From positions 310,001 through 374,000 of the forward strand of contig NZ_JAHLEL010000014.1 in the NCBI RefSeq assembly GCF_020131355.1: a stretch of 64,000 nucleotides of DNA, in the 5' to 3' direction. The notes below the pieces were generated by a model. It did no database searches. It was not told the DNA's origin and was given only the letters and a program-made list of their open reading frames with translations. Made by a program: the position numbers and the translations under genes. This DNA is from Pseudonocardia sp. ICBG1293. Its GTDB lineage: Bacteria; Actinomycetota; Actinomycetes; Mycobacteriales; Pseudonocardiaceae. How positions within the stretch are numbered: the first letter of the stretch is position 1; every line of letters begins with the position of its first letter. Positions 25,989-34,755 of the stretch are shown here, in pieces.

Positions 25989-26471
25989 CGGTCTCTCCCC
26001 CGAATCGATCGGTCCTGGCGCGCGGTTGGCGAGCAGTGCGTTCCCGGTCGTGACGACGATGCCGACCCCGACCGGATCCGTTACCCCACAACGGGGGTCA
26101 TCCGGCATATCTCCGGCGCCGTCGATCGCGTTACGTGACCCGCACCGCATCTGGTGTCGCCCGGACGGCGTACACCCTCCGGGCTCCGTCGCCACGGCGT
26201 GGACCGACCACGCGAACACGATCGCCGATAGTACGGACGCCGTCCGGGCCGCCGCGGCGCGGGACCGGCCTGTGCGGCACCGGCCGACGAGCGGTGACCG
26301 ACGGGCGGCGAGCGGCAGCCCCCGGGTCGCGATCACGGTCCGTGGCCGTCGGTTGCGGACGGCCCCGGTCGGACGTCGCTCGTCCGCGCCGCCGTCGGGC
26401 CCGCCGAACGGGGCGGGTAGCGTGGCTCGCCGCCTGCTCGTCCGATCCGTTCCACCCCTGCGAGGTACCCG
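25989..26471. other. Divergent intergenic region between two GT2 genes (483 bp)
   Basis: No convincing gene. It must hold the promoters of both the leftward glycan operon and the rightward GT2 gene. The stretch around 26080-26140 is less GC-rich (CCGTTACCCCACAACGGGGG and nearby), but no clear -35/-10 pair or operator was recognised. Confidence 0.5.
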
Positions 26472-27371
26472 ATGAGGCCCGGCGGCTTTGTGTCCAGCGT
26501 GTCCGTCTGCATCCCGGTCCACAACGGCGAGGCCTACCTCGCCGAGACCATCCGCAGCGTGATGGAGCAGACCTGGCGGGACTTCGAGCTCGTGGTGCTG
26601 GAGAACGGCAGCACCGACGCCAGCTGGGAGATCGCGACCTCCTTCCGCGACCCGCGGATCCGGGTCGAGCGCAACCGGCAGCCGCTGTCGCAGGGCGAGA
26701 ACTGGAACCGCGCCGTCGAGCTGTGCCGCGCGCCGCTGGTGAAGATGGTGTGCGCCGACGACCTGCTGCACCCGCGCTGCCTGGAGCTGCAGGTGCCGCC
26801 GATGCGCGACGACCCGTCGCTCTCGGTGGTGGCCTCGCGCCGGCACATGATCGACGAGCAGAGCCGGGTCATCGTCCCGCGGCGCGGGCTGGGCGGCGGG
26901 CTGGTCGGGCTGCACTCGGGCAGCGAGGTCGCCCGGCGGGTGATCCGCAACGGCGCGAACCCGATCGGCGAGCCGGGCAACGTCCTGTTCCGCCGCGAAC
27001 AGTTCGTCACCGCGGGTGGGTGGCGCCCGGAGCGGCGCTTCATCATGGACCTCGACCTGTGGATGCGGCTGCTCCAGTACGGCGACTTCCTCGGCGTCCC
27101 GGAGACGCTGGCCGCGTTCCGGATCGCGCGCGGCTCGGTCTCGTCGGAGTTCGAGCAGCAGATCTCCGCCGAGCAGCAGCTGCTGTTCGACGAGCTGGGC
27201 GACTCCGGGGTGTTCGACGTCCGCCCGCTCGACGTGCGGATCGGCCGGCTCGCCCTGCCCCTGGGCCGGGCCCGGCGCAAGGCGCTGTTCAAGGTCTCGC
27301 GGATCGCCGCCCGCAAGGACGACCGGCTGATCGCCGAGCGCGACGAGGCCGCGGCGGCCGACGCCCGCTGA
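26472..27371 (+). CDS. GT2-family glycosyltransferase (299 aa)
   Basis: Inverting GT-A glycosyltransferase: SVCIPVHNGEAYLAETIRSV at the N-terminus, VVLENGSTDASWEIA, the metal-binding VKMVCADDLLHP (DxD-like CADD) near residue 96, and a C-terminal FIMDLDLWMRLLQYGDF block that often carries the catalytic base in this group. It is soluble and lacks membrane helices. Divergent from the glycan operon and probably part of the same pathway. ATG 26472 start; an in-frame second start is at about residue 10. Donor and acceptor unknown. Confidence 0.85.
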   Translation: MRPGGFVSSVSVCIPVHNGEAYLAETIRSVMEQTWRDFELVVLENGSTDASWEIATSFRDPRIRVERNRQPLSQGENWNRAVELCRAPLVKMVCADDLLHPRCLELQVPPMRDDPSLSVVASRRHMIDEQSRVIVPRRGLGGGLVGLHSGSEVARRVIRNGANPIGEPGNVLFRREQFVTAGGWRPERRFIMDLDLWMRLLQYGDFLGVPETLAAFRIARGSVSSEFEQQISAEQQLLFDELGDSGVFDVRPLDVRIGRLALPLGRARRKALFKVSRIAARKDDRLIAERDEAAAADAR

Positions 27372-27507
27372 TCCCGCGGCCCGCCGGGCCACCCGGACGG
27401 ACGGTGCCCCGGACCCTCCCATCGGCGAGGCTCGTACCGGACATCCGGGACATGCAGTCGTCTATCTACTGCCAGCTCTGTGCGGGAGCACCGTTGTCGC
27501 GTTGAAT

Positions 27508-27550
27508 CCCCTCACCCGGCCGGGTGGCGGCCGGTCCGACCGGTGAGGGG
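27508..27550 (+). promoter_or_regulatory. Leader hairpin covering the cbiM ribosome binding site
   Basis: CCCCTCACC at 27508-27516 is the exact complement of GGTGAGGGG at 27542-27550, and GAGGGG is the evident ribosome binding site of cbiM (ATG 27556). Between the arms a second stem, CCGGCC with GGCCGG, can form. The structure could block translation and be opened by metal, a protein or a ligand. No B12-box of a cobalamin riboswitch was seen. Confidence 0.5.
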
Positions 27551-27555
27551 GCGCG

Positions 27556-28268
27556 ATGCAGACGCACGCGGTCGCCATGCACATGAGCGACGGGCTGGTG
27601 AACGGTCCGACGGCGCTGCTGTTCGCCGTCGTCGCGGTGATCGCGCTGACGGTGGCCGTCCTGCGCGCCCGCGCGGACCTCGACGACCGCACCGCGCCGA
27701 TGGCCGGCCTGGTCACGGCGTTCGTCTTCGCCGTCCAGATGATCAACTTCCCGATCCTGCCCGGGCCAGCGGACACCTGCTGGGCGGGGCGCTGGTCGCG
27801 ATCCTGGTGGGCCCCTGGGTGGGCGTCATCGCGATCTCGATCGTGCTCGTCGTCCAGGCGCTCCTGTTCGCCGACGGCGGCATCACCGCGCTCGGGCTCA
27901 ACATCACCAACATGGCCGTGATCGGGGTCGTGGTCGGCTGGCTGGTGGCCCGCTCGCTGCGCCGGTTCGCGGTCCGTTCGCGGGGCGGGCTGGTCGCGGT
28001 GGCCTTCGTCGCGGCGCTGCTGAACACGATCGTCGCCTCGATGGGCTTCGTCCTGGAGTACGCGATCGGAGGTGCCGGTGGCGCCACTCTCGGCACGGTG
28101 TTCGCCCTGATGGGCGGCCTGCACGTGCTGATCGGCATCGGCGAGGGTGTGATCACCGCCGCCACCGTGGGCGCGGTGGCCGCCGCCCGGCCCGACCTCG
28201 TCCACCTGCTGCGCGGCACGGCGCGCCCGCTCACCCGCCGCTCGACCTCCCCGGAGGGTGCCCGATGA
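27556..28268 (+). pseudogene. cbiM: ECF transporter substrate-binding component CbiM, one frameshift
   Basis: Membrane S-component of a cobalt/nickel ECF transporter. The metal-binding N-terminal motif MHMSDGL, the FAVQMINFPILPG segment, SGHLLGGALVAILVGPWVG, and QALLFADGGITALGLNITNM are all present, but the frame changes near 27760-27768 (CCCGGGCCAGCGG); restoring one base gives 237 residues and an unbroken PG-x-SGHLLGG sequence. ATG 27556 has GAGGGG upstream, giving a seven-residue leader MQTHAVA before the Met-His motif; ATG 27577 would place Met-His at the very N-terminus, as metal binding needs. The stop overlaps the next gene (ATGA). The shift may be a sequencing error. Confidence 0.85.
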
Positions 28269-28615
28269 CCGCCACCGCCCGCCGTCGCCCGCTGCTGTTC
28301 TTCGCCGGGTTCCTGATCGTCTCGCTCGTCGTGGCCGGCCTGGTCTCCTCCCTCGCCTCCCCCGACCCGGACGGCCTGGACACCGTCGCCCGGGACGGCT
28401 GCACCGCCGTCGCGGGCCCGGACGGCGAGGAGCAGCTGCAGGGGACCTGCATCGCGCGCCACGAGAGCGACCACGCGATGGCGTCCGGTCCGCTCGCCGG
28501 CTACGCGGTCGCGGGCGGCGAGGGCACCACCGGGGTCGCCGGGGTGGCCGGGGTCCTGGTGACGGTCGTCGTCGCGGGCGGGGTGTTCCTGCTGCTGCGG
28601 CGCCGGGACGGCTGA
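28265..28615 (+). CDS. PDGLE-domain protein, CbiN/NikN-like component (116 aa)
   Basis: Small membrane protein with an N-terminal helix (LLFFAGFLIVSLVVAGLVSS), the hallmark DPDGLDTVA sequence near residue 35, an external loop, and a C-terminal helix (GVAGVLVTVVVAGGVFLLL). In cobalt/nickel ECF systems this subunit stabilises or assists the metal-binding component. ATG 28265 overlaps the cbiM stop and its own stop overlaps the start of cbiQ, so the cassette is translationally coupled. Confidence 0.85.
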   Translation: MTATARRRPLLFFAGFLIVSLVVAGLVSSLASPDPDGLDTVARDGCTAVAGPDGEEQLQGTCIARHESDHAMASGPLAGYAVAGGEGTTGVAGVAGVLVTVVVAGGVFLLLRRRDG

Positions 28616-29379
28616 TGGGCGCCGGGCACTCCCACCCGCTCCACCTGCACCACGACTCCCCCGTCCACCGGCTCCCGCCGGAGGTCAAGATCGTCTCGGC
28701 GCTGCTGGTGGTGGTCTGCGTGGTCGCGACCCCCCGCGAGGCGTTCGCGGTGTTCGGCGGGTTCGCGGTCCTGCTCGCCGTGGTGTGGGCACTGGCGGGC
28801 ATCCGGCCGGGCTGGATCCTGCGCCGCTCGGTCATCGAGCTGCCCTTCGTGGTCCTCGCGGTGCTGCTGCCGTTCACCGGCCCCGAGCCGACGCTCGACT
28901 GGTTCGGGCTCCCACTGTCCCAGCCGGGCCTGTTCGCCGCGTGGAACATCCTGGTCAAGGGCACCCTGGGGGTGCTGACCTCGCTCACCCTCGCGGCGAC
29001 GACGCCGATGCGCGACCTGCTGGTCGGGCTGGCGCGGCTGCGCGCCCCGGCCGTCGTCACCACCATCGCGACCCTGATGCTGCGCTACGCCGACGTGATC
29101 GCCGGCGAGGCCCGGCGGATGCGCCTGTCCCGGATCTCCCGTGGTCACGACCCGCGGTTCCTGTGGCAGGCCGGGGCGACCGCACGCGGGATCGGCTCGC
29201 TGTTCGTACGGTCCTACGAACGCGGCGAACGGGTGCACCTGGCGATGCTGTCGCGCGGCTGGACCGGCACCCTGCCGCCGACGGCCGACGCCCCGACCAC
29301 GTCGCGGCAGTGGCTGGCCGGACTGACCGTGGCGGGCGTGGCGGTGCTGCTCGCCGGTGCGGGCTGGGTGGCCGCGTGA
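28615..29379 (+). CDS. cbiQ: ECF transporter transmembrane component CbiQ (254 aa)
   Basis: T-component that couples the ATPase to CbiM. Several hydrophobic segments (KIVSALLVVVCVVATPREAF, VIELPFVVLAVLLPF) and the two cytoplasmic Ala-Arg-Gly-type coupling motifs expected for the family, in the region AGEARRMRLSRISRG and RSYERGERVHLAMLSRGW. The His-rich N-terminus (GAGHSHPLHLHHDSPVH) could help bind Co or Ni. ATG 28615 overlaps the preceding stop; the stop overlaps the GTG of cbiO. Confidence 0.9.
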   Translation: MGAGHSHPLHLHHDSPVHRLPPEVKIVSALLVVVCVVATPREAFAVFGGFAVLLAVVWALAGIRPGWILRRSVIELPFVVLAVLLPFTGPEPTLDWFGLPLSQPGLFAAWNILVKGTLGVLTSLTLAATTPMRDLLVGLARLRAPAVVTTIATLMLRYADVIAGEARRMRLSRISRGHDPRFLWQAGATARGIGSLFVRSYERGERVHLAMLSRGWTGTLPPTADAPTTSRQWLAGLTVAGVAVLLAGAGWVAA

Positions 29380-30122
29380 GCACACCGTCGCTGCGGCTGA
29401 CCGACCTCGCCTTCGCCTACCCGGACGGGCACCAGGCGCTGTTCGGCGTCGACCTCACGATCGCCCCCGGCGAGCGGGTGGCGCTGCTCGGACCCAACGG
29501 CGCCGGGAAGACCACCCTGGTGCTGCACCTCAACGGGATCCTGGGCGGCGGAGGGGACGGCGCGGCGGGCACGGTCGAGGTCGGCGGTCTGCCCGTGCAG
29601 CGACCGCACCTGCGCGAGATCCGACGCCGGGTCGGGATCGTCTTCCAGGACCCGGACGACCAGCTGTTCATGCCGACCGTCGCCGAGGACGTCGCGTTCG
29701 GGCCCGCGAACTTCGGCCTGCGCGGGCCCGAACTGCGTGCGCGGGTCGCCGAGGCGCTGGCCGCGGTGGGGATGGCCGACGCCGCCGACCGCTCCCCGCT
29801 GCACCTGTCCGGCGGACAGCGCAGGCGGGTCGCGCTGGCCACGGTGCTGGCGTGCGACCCGGAGATCCTGGTCCTCGACGAGCCGTCGTCGAACCTGGAT
29901 CCGGTGGCCCGTCGCGAGCTGGCCGAGGTGCTGCTCGGGTTGGACCGGACGATGCTGATGGTCACCCACGACCTGCCCTACGCGCTGCAGCTGTGCCCGC
30001 GCAGCGTCGTGCTCGACGGGGGCACCGTCGTCGCGGACGGGACGACCCGCGACCTGCTCGCCGACGACGAGCTGCTCGCCCGGCACCGCCTGGAGCTCCC
30101 CTACGGCTTCGTGCTCGCCTGA
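29376..30122 (+). CDS. cbiO: ECF transporter ATPase CbiO (248 aa)
   Basis: ABC ATPase with Walker A GPNGAGKTT, Q-loop VFQDPDDQLF (the ECF form), signature LSGGQRRRVALA, Walker B ILVLDEPSSNLDP and the H-loop VTHDLPYA. It energises uptake of cobalt or nickel. GTG 29376 overlaps the cbiQ stop (GTGA). The last 22 bp overlap the 3' end of the convergent CPBP gene, leaving no room for a terminator between them. Confidence 0.93.
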   Translation: MSTPSLRLTDLAFAYPDGHQALFGVDLTIAPGERVALLGPNGAGKTTLVLHLNGILGGGGDGAAGTVEVGGLPVQRPHLREIRRRVGIVFQDPDDQLFMPTVAEDVAFGPANFGLRGPELRARVAEALAAVGMADAADRSPLHLSGGQRRRVALATVLACDPEILVLDEPSSNLDPVARRELAEVLLGLDRTMLMVTHDLPYALQLCPRSVVLDGGTVVADGTTRDLLADDELLARHRLELPYGFVLA

Positions 30123-30940
30123 TCCCGGCCCGCCCGGCGGCGCAGTACGAGCACCGCCGGCAGGATCACGGCCAGCGCGCCGAAGGCGAGGAACTCCATC
30201 GACGTCGGTCGCGCCGGGTCGACCTGCGTGCTCAGCGCGCTGAAGTCCCACCAGCCGTGCGCGAGCATCGCCGCCGTGAGGGCCCCGGTGCTGCGGAACA
30301 CGAGGTAGAACACGAACCCGGTTCCCGTGGTCAGCACGACCTGCAGGAGCGCGTTGCCGTACTCACCGGTGACGAGCCCGTTCGAGCCGTGCGCCATGCC
30401 GAAGACGATGCTGGTCCACAGACCGACCCGGAACTCGCTGCACCCGCTTCGGCGGAAGACCTGCACCCCGACGCCGCGGAACAGGAGCTCCTCGGAGAAC
30501 CCGACCATGAGGGTGGCGATCAGCAGGGCCCCGGTGAAGGTGAGGCCCTTGCCGACGAGGCCGCTGTAGTCGGTCACGACCAGGCCGGTCACCAGCAGCA
30601 CGACCGGGATCGCCAGGACCCAGGCGCGCAGCCGGCGGGGCTCGACGAAGACCGTCTGCCAGGCACGCAGGTAGGTCACGATCCCGAGGACGAACGCGGC
30701 ACCGATCCCGACCGGGACGACGACCTGCTGGAGGATCGCGTCCGTGGAGGTCAGGCCGTGTGCGTCGGCGCCCGGCTCCGCGGCCAGCAGGAGCACTGCG
30801 CCCTGGACCAGGACGAGGTACCCGAGGACCAGGACCAGGAACTGCCACACCCGTAGCCGCGGCGCCCGGGAGCCGGCGTCCGCCGGGCGGTCGCCGCCCG
30901 GTGCCGCACCCGTGTGCCCGGGTGACGAGGCCGTGACCAC
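30101..30940 (-). CDS. CPBP-family intramembrane glutamic protease (279 aa)
   Basis: Membrane protein with about eight helices and the three CPBP motifs: FSEELLFRGVGV (catalytic Glu pair), SIVFGMAHGSNG and MLAHGWWDFSAL. Such enzymes resemble Rce1 and act on prenylated or peptide substrates, sometimes bacteriocin-linked; the substrate here is unknown. GTG 30940 is preferred because AGGAG lies seven bases upstream; a GTG at 30988 would add 16 residues without a ribosome binding site. Its 3' end overlaps cbiO by 22 bp in convergent orientation. Confidence 0.85.
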   Translation of the reverse strand: MVTASSPGHTGAAPGGDRPADAGSRAPRLRVWQFLVLVLGYLVLVQGAVLLLAAEPGADAHGLTSTDAILQQVVVPVGIGAAFVLGIVTYLRAWQTVFVEPRRLRAWVLAIPVVLLVTGLVVTDYSGLVGKGLTFTGALLIATLMVGFSEELLFRGVGVQVFRRSGCSEFRVGLWTSIVFGMAHGSNGLVTGEYGNALLQVVLTTGTGFVFYLVFRSTGALTAAMLAHGWWDFSALSTQVDPARPTSMEFLAFGALAVILPAVLVLRRRAGRDQASTKP

Positions 30941-30984
30941 TGTCGATCTCCTACTCGTCGGTGGATCGGAAGCCGTTGTACACG

Positions 30985-31020
30985 GCACCGCCCCACCCGG
31001 CGGACCGGATGGGGCGGTGC
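30985..31020 (-). terminator. Hairpin terminator after the SPFH/NfeD operon
   Basis: An 11-bp perfect stem GCACCGCCCCA / TGGGGCGGTGC with a 14-nt loop, 35 bp downstream of the SPFH stop codon and upstream of the CPBP gene. Well placed to end leftward transcription; no U-run. Confidence 0.65.
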
Positions 31021-31054
31021 GTCACCGTCGGAGGTGACGTGCGGCCGGGATGGC

Positions 31055-32308
31055 TCAGCCGCGCTGCTCCTGGCCGTTCGGGTGGCCCTGCACCGTGCCC
31101 GGGGCGCCGATGCCGGGGACCTCGCGGGAGGCCTCCAGCTGGGCCGGGGCGCCGGCGGCGCCGCCGTTGCCGGTCTCGGCGCCGGGGACCGGCGGAACGT
31201 CCGAGCCGACCGGCGGGACCTCCTGCTGGGCGGCCGCGGTGGCCGCCGCGACCTGCTTGGCGATCTCCGGGTCGGAGGAGGTGTCGAACCAGTCCTCGAC
31301 GCCGTCGTCCTCCGCCGGCTTGGAGACGGTCCCGTCGTCCGGGCTCGGCTCGTAGCGGAAGACGCCGTCCTCGCCGGGCGCGCCCAGCATCCGGGTGAAG
31401 CCCTCCAGTGCCTTGCCGAAGTCCGACGGCACGACCCACAGCTTGCTGGCCTCGCCCTCGGCCATCTGCGGCAGCGTCTGCAGGTACTCGTAGGCCAGCA
31501 GCTCCGGGGTGGGCTTGCCGGCCTTGATCGCGGCGAACTTCTTCTCGATCGCCTTCGACTCACCCTGCGCCTCGAGGTACAGCGCGGCGCGGCGGCCCTG
31601 GGCCCGCAGGATCTCCGACTGCCGCTCGGCCTCGGCCGCGAGGATCGCGGCCTGCTTGGCCCCCTCCGCGGTGAGGATCTGGGACTGCTTGTTGCCCTCC
31701 GCGCTGCGGATGGCCGACTCGCGCTGCCCCTCGGCGGTCAGGATCATGGCCCGCTTCTCGCGGTCGGCCTTCATCTGCTGTTCCATCGAGTTCTGGATCG
31801 AGGGCGGCGGGTCGATCGCCTTGATCTCCACCCGGGCGACCCGGATGCCCCAGCGGTCCGTGGCCTCGTCCAGCTCGCCGCGCAGCGCGGTGTTGATCCG
31901 GTCCCGCGAGGTCAGCGTCTGCTCCAGCGTCATGCCACCGACCACGTTGCGCAGGGTCGTGGTGGTGATCTGCTCGACACCGGCGATGTAGTTCGCGATC
32001 TCGTAGACCGCCGCCTTGGCGTCGTTGACCTTGAAGTACACGACCGTGTCGATGTTGACGGTCAGGTTGTCCTGCGTGATGACCGGCTGCGGCGGGAACG
32101 ACACGACCTGCTCCCGCAGGTCGACCCGCTCGCGGGTGCGGTCGACGAACGGCACCAGGATGGCGGGGCCGCCCTCCCGGATGCTGTGGTACCGACCCAG
32201 CCGTTCGATGATGTAGGCCCACTCCTGCGGGACGATCACGACCGACTTGACGACGATCGTCACGACCAACGCGAGCAGGATGATGCCGATGACGAGCTCG
32301 GCGCCCAT
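31055..32308 (-). CDS. SPFH/band-7 (stomatin-like, QmcA type) protein (417 aa)
   Basis: One N-terminal membrane helix (LVIGIILLALVVTIVVKSVV), then the SPFH domain (RLGRYHSIREGGPAILVPFV), a long charged coiled-coil region (MKADREKRAMILTAEGQRES and repeats of AEG/AEA) and a Pro/Gly-rich tail. These proteins form oligomers in membrane microdomains. ATG 32308 has GGGGAG upstream. The NfeD-type gene directly upstream in the same direction is the usual partner. Length is slightly above the family norm because of the C-terminal tail. Confidence 0.9.
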   Translation of the reverse strand: MGAELVIGIILLALVVTIVVKSVVIVPQEWAYIIERLGRYHSIREGGPAILVPFVDRTRERVDLREQVVSFPPQPVITQDNLTVNIDTVVYFKVNDAKAAVYEIANYIAGVEQITTTTLRNVVGGMTLEQTLTSRDRINTALRGELDEATDRWGIRVARVEIKAIDPPPSIQNSMEQQMKADREKRAMILTAEGQRESAIRSAEGNKQSQILTAEGAKQAAILAAEAERQSEILRAQGRRAALYLEAQGESKAIEKKFAAIKAGKPTPELLAYEYLQTLPQMAEGEASKLWVVPSDFGKALEGFTRMLGAPGEDGVFRYEPSPDDGTVSKPAEDDGVEDWFDTSSDPEIAKQVAAATAAAQQEVPPVGSDVPPVPGAETGNGGAAGAPAQLEASREVPGIGAPGTVQGHPNGQEQRG

Positions 32309-32394
32309 GTGCTCTCCCCTCTGCGCCGGAGAACCGGCGCCCGTGTCGCTCCGGGAGTCCCCGGAGCGGTCCCGCCGACCTGCCGCGGACGCGG

Positions 32395-32844
32395 TCAGGC
32401 CTGCGGCAGTTCCCCCCGACCGGTGACGAGCACGGCCGCCCCGGTCACCTGCAGGATCGTGACGGTGGCACCGGCCTCGAGGACCTCCGTGCCGTCCATC
32501 GACCGGGCCGACCACAGCTCGCGGCCGATCCGCACCTGACCGCGCTCACCGTCCACGCGCTGCACGACCTCGGCGGCGGCGCCGACGAAGCGGTCCTGGT
32601 GACGGTCGAGCGTGCCCATGTGCTCGGCCAGCCTGCGTTTGGCCACCGGCCGCACGGCCAGCAGCAGCAGCACCGCGACGGCGCCGCCCACCCCGGCGGC
32701 CGGGAGGAGCGTCAGCCCCAGTGCCGCACCGGCCGCCGCGGCGAGCGCGCCACCGCCCAGCATGACGAGGAACAGCTCTCCGGACACGACTTCGCTGCCG
32801 ATCAGTACGAGACCGATGAGCAGCCAGATCAGTGCCGGGTCCAT
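32395..32844 (-). CDS. NfeD-family membrane protein (149 aa)
   Basis: Short NfeD form: N-terminal helices (PALIWLLIGLVLIGSEVVSG and two more ending AVAVLLLLAVRPVAKRR), then an OB-fold beta-barrel (GAAAEVVQRVDGERGQVRIG through ILQVTGAAVLV). It typically pairs with a stomatin-like protein, here encoded 86 bp downstream. ATG 32844. The pair likely acts in membrane organisation or stress. Confidence 0.88.
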   Translation of the reverse strand: MDPALIWLLIGLVLIGSEVVSGELFLVMLGGGALAAAAGAALGLTLLPAAGVGGAVAVLLLLAVRPVAKRRLAEHMGTLDRHQDRFVGAAAEVVQRVDGERGQVRIGRELWSARSMDGTEVLEAGATVTILQVTGAAVLVTGRGELPQA

Positions 32845-32966
32845 GGCTCCAGGGTGCCAGAATGTCCGATTCCCCGTCGTCGTTCCGCCGGGATGGTGCC
32901 CCCCGCTCCACCGGATCGTTACCGGTCGGTGCCGGTGGGTGCCGGACTTCGCCCGGTGTGCCGGGA

Positions 32967-33806
32967 TCAGGACGCGTCGGCGGTCACGAAGTCGATGAGC
33001 CGCTCGACCGCACCGATCATCGGGGTCTCCAGGTCCCGGTAGCTGCGCACCGCGCCGAGCACCCGGCGGGCGCCGTCGGCGGGCTCGCCCCACCGCAGCG
33101 CCGCGCAGACGCCGGTCTTCCAGTCGGTGCCGCGCGGGATCACCGGCCACGCACGGATCCCGACGACCGAGGGCTTCACGGCCTGCCACACGTCGACGTA
33201 GGGGTGGCCGGTGACCAGGACGTGCTGCTGCGCGTCACGGGTGGCCCGGTAGGCCTCACGGGCCTGCCGGGTCTCCTTGGTCCCCTCCACCAGGTGGTCG
33301 ACGAGGATCCCCAGGCGCCGGTGCGGGCCCGGGTCGAAGTCGCGCACGGCCGCGGCGAGGTCGTCGACGCCGTGCAGCGGCTCCACCACCACGCCCTCGA
33401 CCCGCAGGTCGTGCCCCCACACCCGTTCGACCAGCGCGGCGTCGTGCAGGCCCTCGACCCAGATCCGGGCGGCGCGGGCGGTGCGCGCCGTCAGGTTCGC
33501 CACGTGCACCGAGCCGGACGCGGACAGCCCGCGGCCCGCGGGCGCGGCCCGCGGCCGCACCAGCGTCGCCGGGCGGCCCTCGTACAGGAACCCGGCGGGG
33601 CGCAACGGGAAGATCCGCCGGCCGCCGAAGCGGTCCTCCAGCGTCACCTCGGAGCCGGTGACGGTCACCACGGCCCCGCAGAACCCGCTGGCCGGGTCCT
33701 CCACGACCAGACCCGGCTCGGCGGCGACCTCGGCGACCCGGCTCTCCCGCGGCGCACGGGTACCCGTGGTGTCGAACATGCCCCGGTAATCGTGGGTCCG
33801 GCTCAT
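32967..33806 (-). CDS. DUF3097-family protein (279 aa)
   Basis: Actinobacteria-specific family of unknown function. Typical features seen: N-terminal MSRTHDYRGMF, a basic middle with VEGLHDAALVERVWGHDLRVEGVVVEPLHG (a TOPRIM-like Glu...Asp region), and HPYVDVWQAVKPSVVGIRAWPVIPRGTDWK. The VEGLHDA segment suggests a TOPRIM-related fold and possibly nucleic-acid binding, which is inference. ATG 33806 is the natural start. Divergent from the conserved hypothetical gene at 33952. Confidence 0.85.
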   Translation of the reverse strand: MSRTHDYRGMFDTTGTRAPRESRVAEVAAEPGLVVEDPASGFCGAVVTVTGSEVTLEDRFGGRRIFPLRPAGFLYEGRPATLVRPRAAPAGRGLSASGSVHVANLTARTARAARIWVEGLHDAALVERVWGHDLRVEGVVVEPLHGVDDLAAAVRDFDPGPHRRLGILVDHLVEGTKETRQAREAYRATRDAQQHVLVTGHPYVDVWQAVKPSVVGIRAWPVIPRGTDWKTGVCAALRWGEPADGARRVLGAVRSYRDLETPMIGAVERLIDFVTADAS

Positions 33807-33951
33807 GGTGAGCCAGTATCGGCCGACGCCGGTCGGTGACCGGGCCACGACACGCCCACACTCCGGTGGTCACGCACAGCGTGAACCTTGTCGCGCTGCG
33901 TCACCCACGTGCCGGGTGTGCGGCGCCGGGCGGGCCGTTAGCCTGACCGCC

Positions 33952-34746
33952 GTGTCCTGTGCCTCCACGACCTTCGCCGTGTGGGCCTCGGCCTGGCTGG
34001 CCGGGTCCGCCGCACCCGACGACGTCCTCGACGCGCTCGCGCCGTGGTCGGAAGCGCACGACGTGCTCGCCGCCGACGACCTCACCGCCGCCGCGCCCGG
34101 GCTGCCCGGCCCCGGGGCGCCACCGACCTCGACGGCGCTGCTGCTCGCCGCCGTCCGGCGCGGTGCCCCGCGCGGGCAGGCGCGACTGGTGCTGCCCGCC
34201 CCCGGTGACGTGCGCGGGCTGCCCGGCCCGGGTCCGTTCTCCGACGCCGCGATCACCGCGGGCGAGGGTGTGCTGTTCCCGGACGCCGGGTTCGGGGTCG
34301 TGCCGTCGCCGATCGCCGACGGGGTGGTCCGCTGGACCGCGCACGCCGTCGCCGACCCGGGGCCGGTGCCCGAGTACGTGGCGCTCAACGAGGCCGAGCG
34401 GGAGCTGCGCGGCCAGGTGCGGGCCGCCGCCGCGGCGCTGACCGACCTGGGCGTGGCCCGGCACCGGCCCGGCGTCCGTGAGGAGATCGCGGCCTCGCTG
34501 CGCCGCCGCCCGCAGGCGCTGTGGCCCGCCGGGATGCCCCCGCAGGCGCTGCGCGTGCTGCAGCAGGCCGACGAGGTCGACGCGATCCTGTCCGCGTCCT
34601 CCGGCGACGAGCCGGGCGGCGCGCTGTCGGCGTCGGCGGCACTCGCCCGGTCCGACGCCCTGCGCCCGATCGCCACCGCGGTGCGGGTCGCCCGCCGTGC
34701 CGCCGTCGCCGAGGCCGTCCGGGTCCTGGTGTCGGTCCCCCGCTGA
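33952..34746 (+). CDS. Conserved actinobacterial hypothetical protein (264 aa)
   Basis: Unrecognised function. Ala/Pro-rich, soluble, with a central VPEYVALNEAERELRGQVRA helix and a C-terminal helical part (LRPIATAVRVARRAAVAEAV). The pattern and the divergent position beside DUF3097 are common in actinobacterial genomes, which supports a real gene. GTG 33952 is the likely start because the conserved part (TTFAVWASAWLAG) follows at once; an ATG at 33805 would overlap the divergent gene. Confidence 0.7.
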   Translation: MSCASTTFAVWASAWLAGSAAPDDVLDALAPWSEAHDVLAADDLTAAAPGLPGPGAPPTSTALLLAAVRRGAPRGQARLVLPAPGDVRGLPGPGPFSDAAITAGEGVLFPDAGFGVVPSPIADGVVRWTAHAVADPGPVPEYVALNEAERELRGQVRAAAAALTDLGVARHRPGVREEIAASLRRRPQALWPAGMPPQALRVLQQADEVDAILSASSGDEPGGALSASAALARSDALRPIATAVRVARRAAVAEAVRVLVSVPR

Positions 34747-34755
34747 GCCCGCGCC

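Noticed and set aside
27372..27555. Cobalamin riboswitch before cbiM
   Set aside because: The conserved B12-box sequence and its partner elements were not found; only the hairpin over the ribosome binding site is supported.
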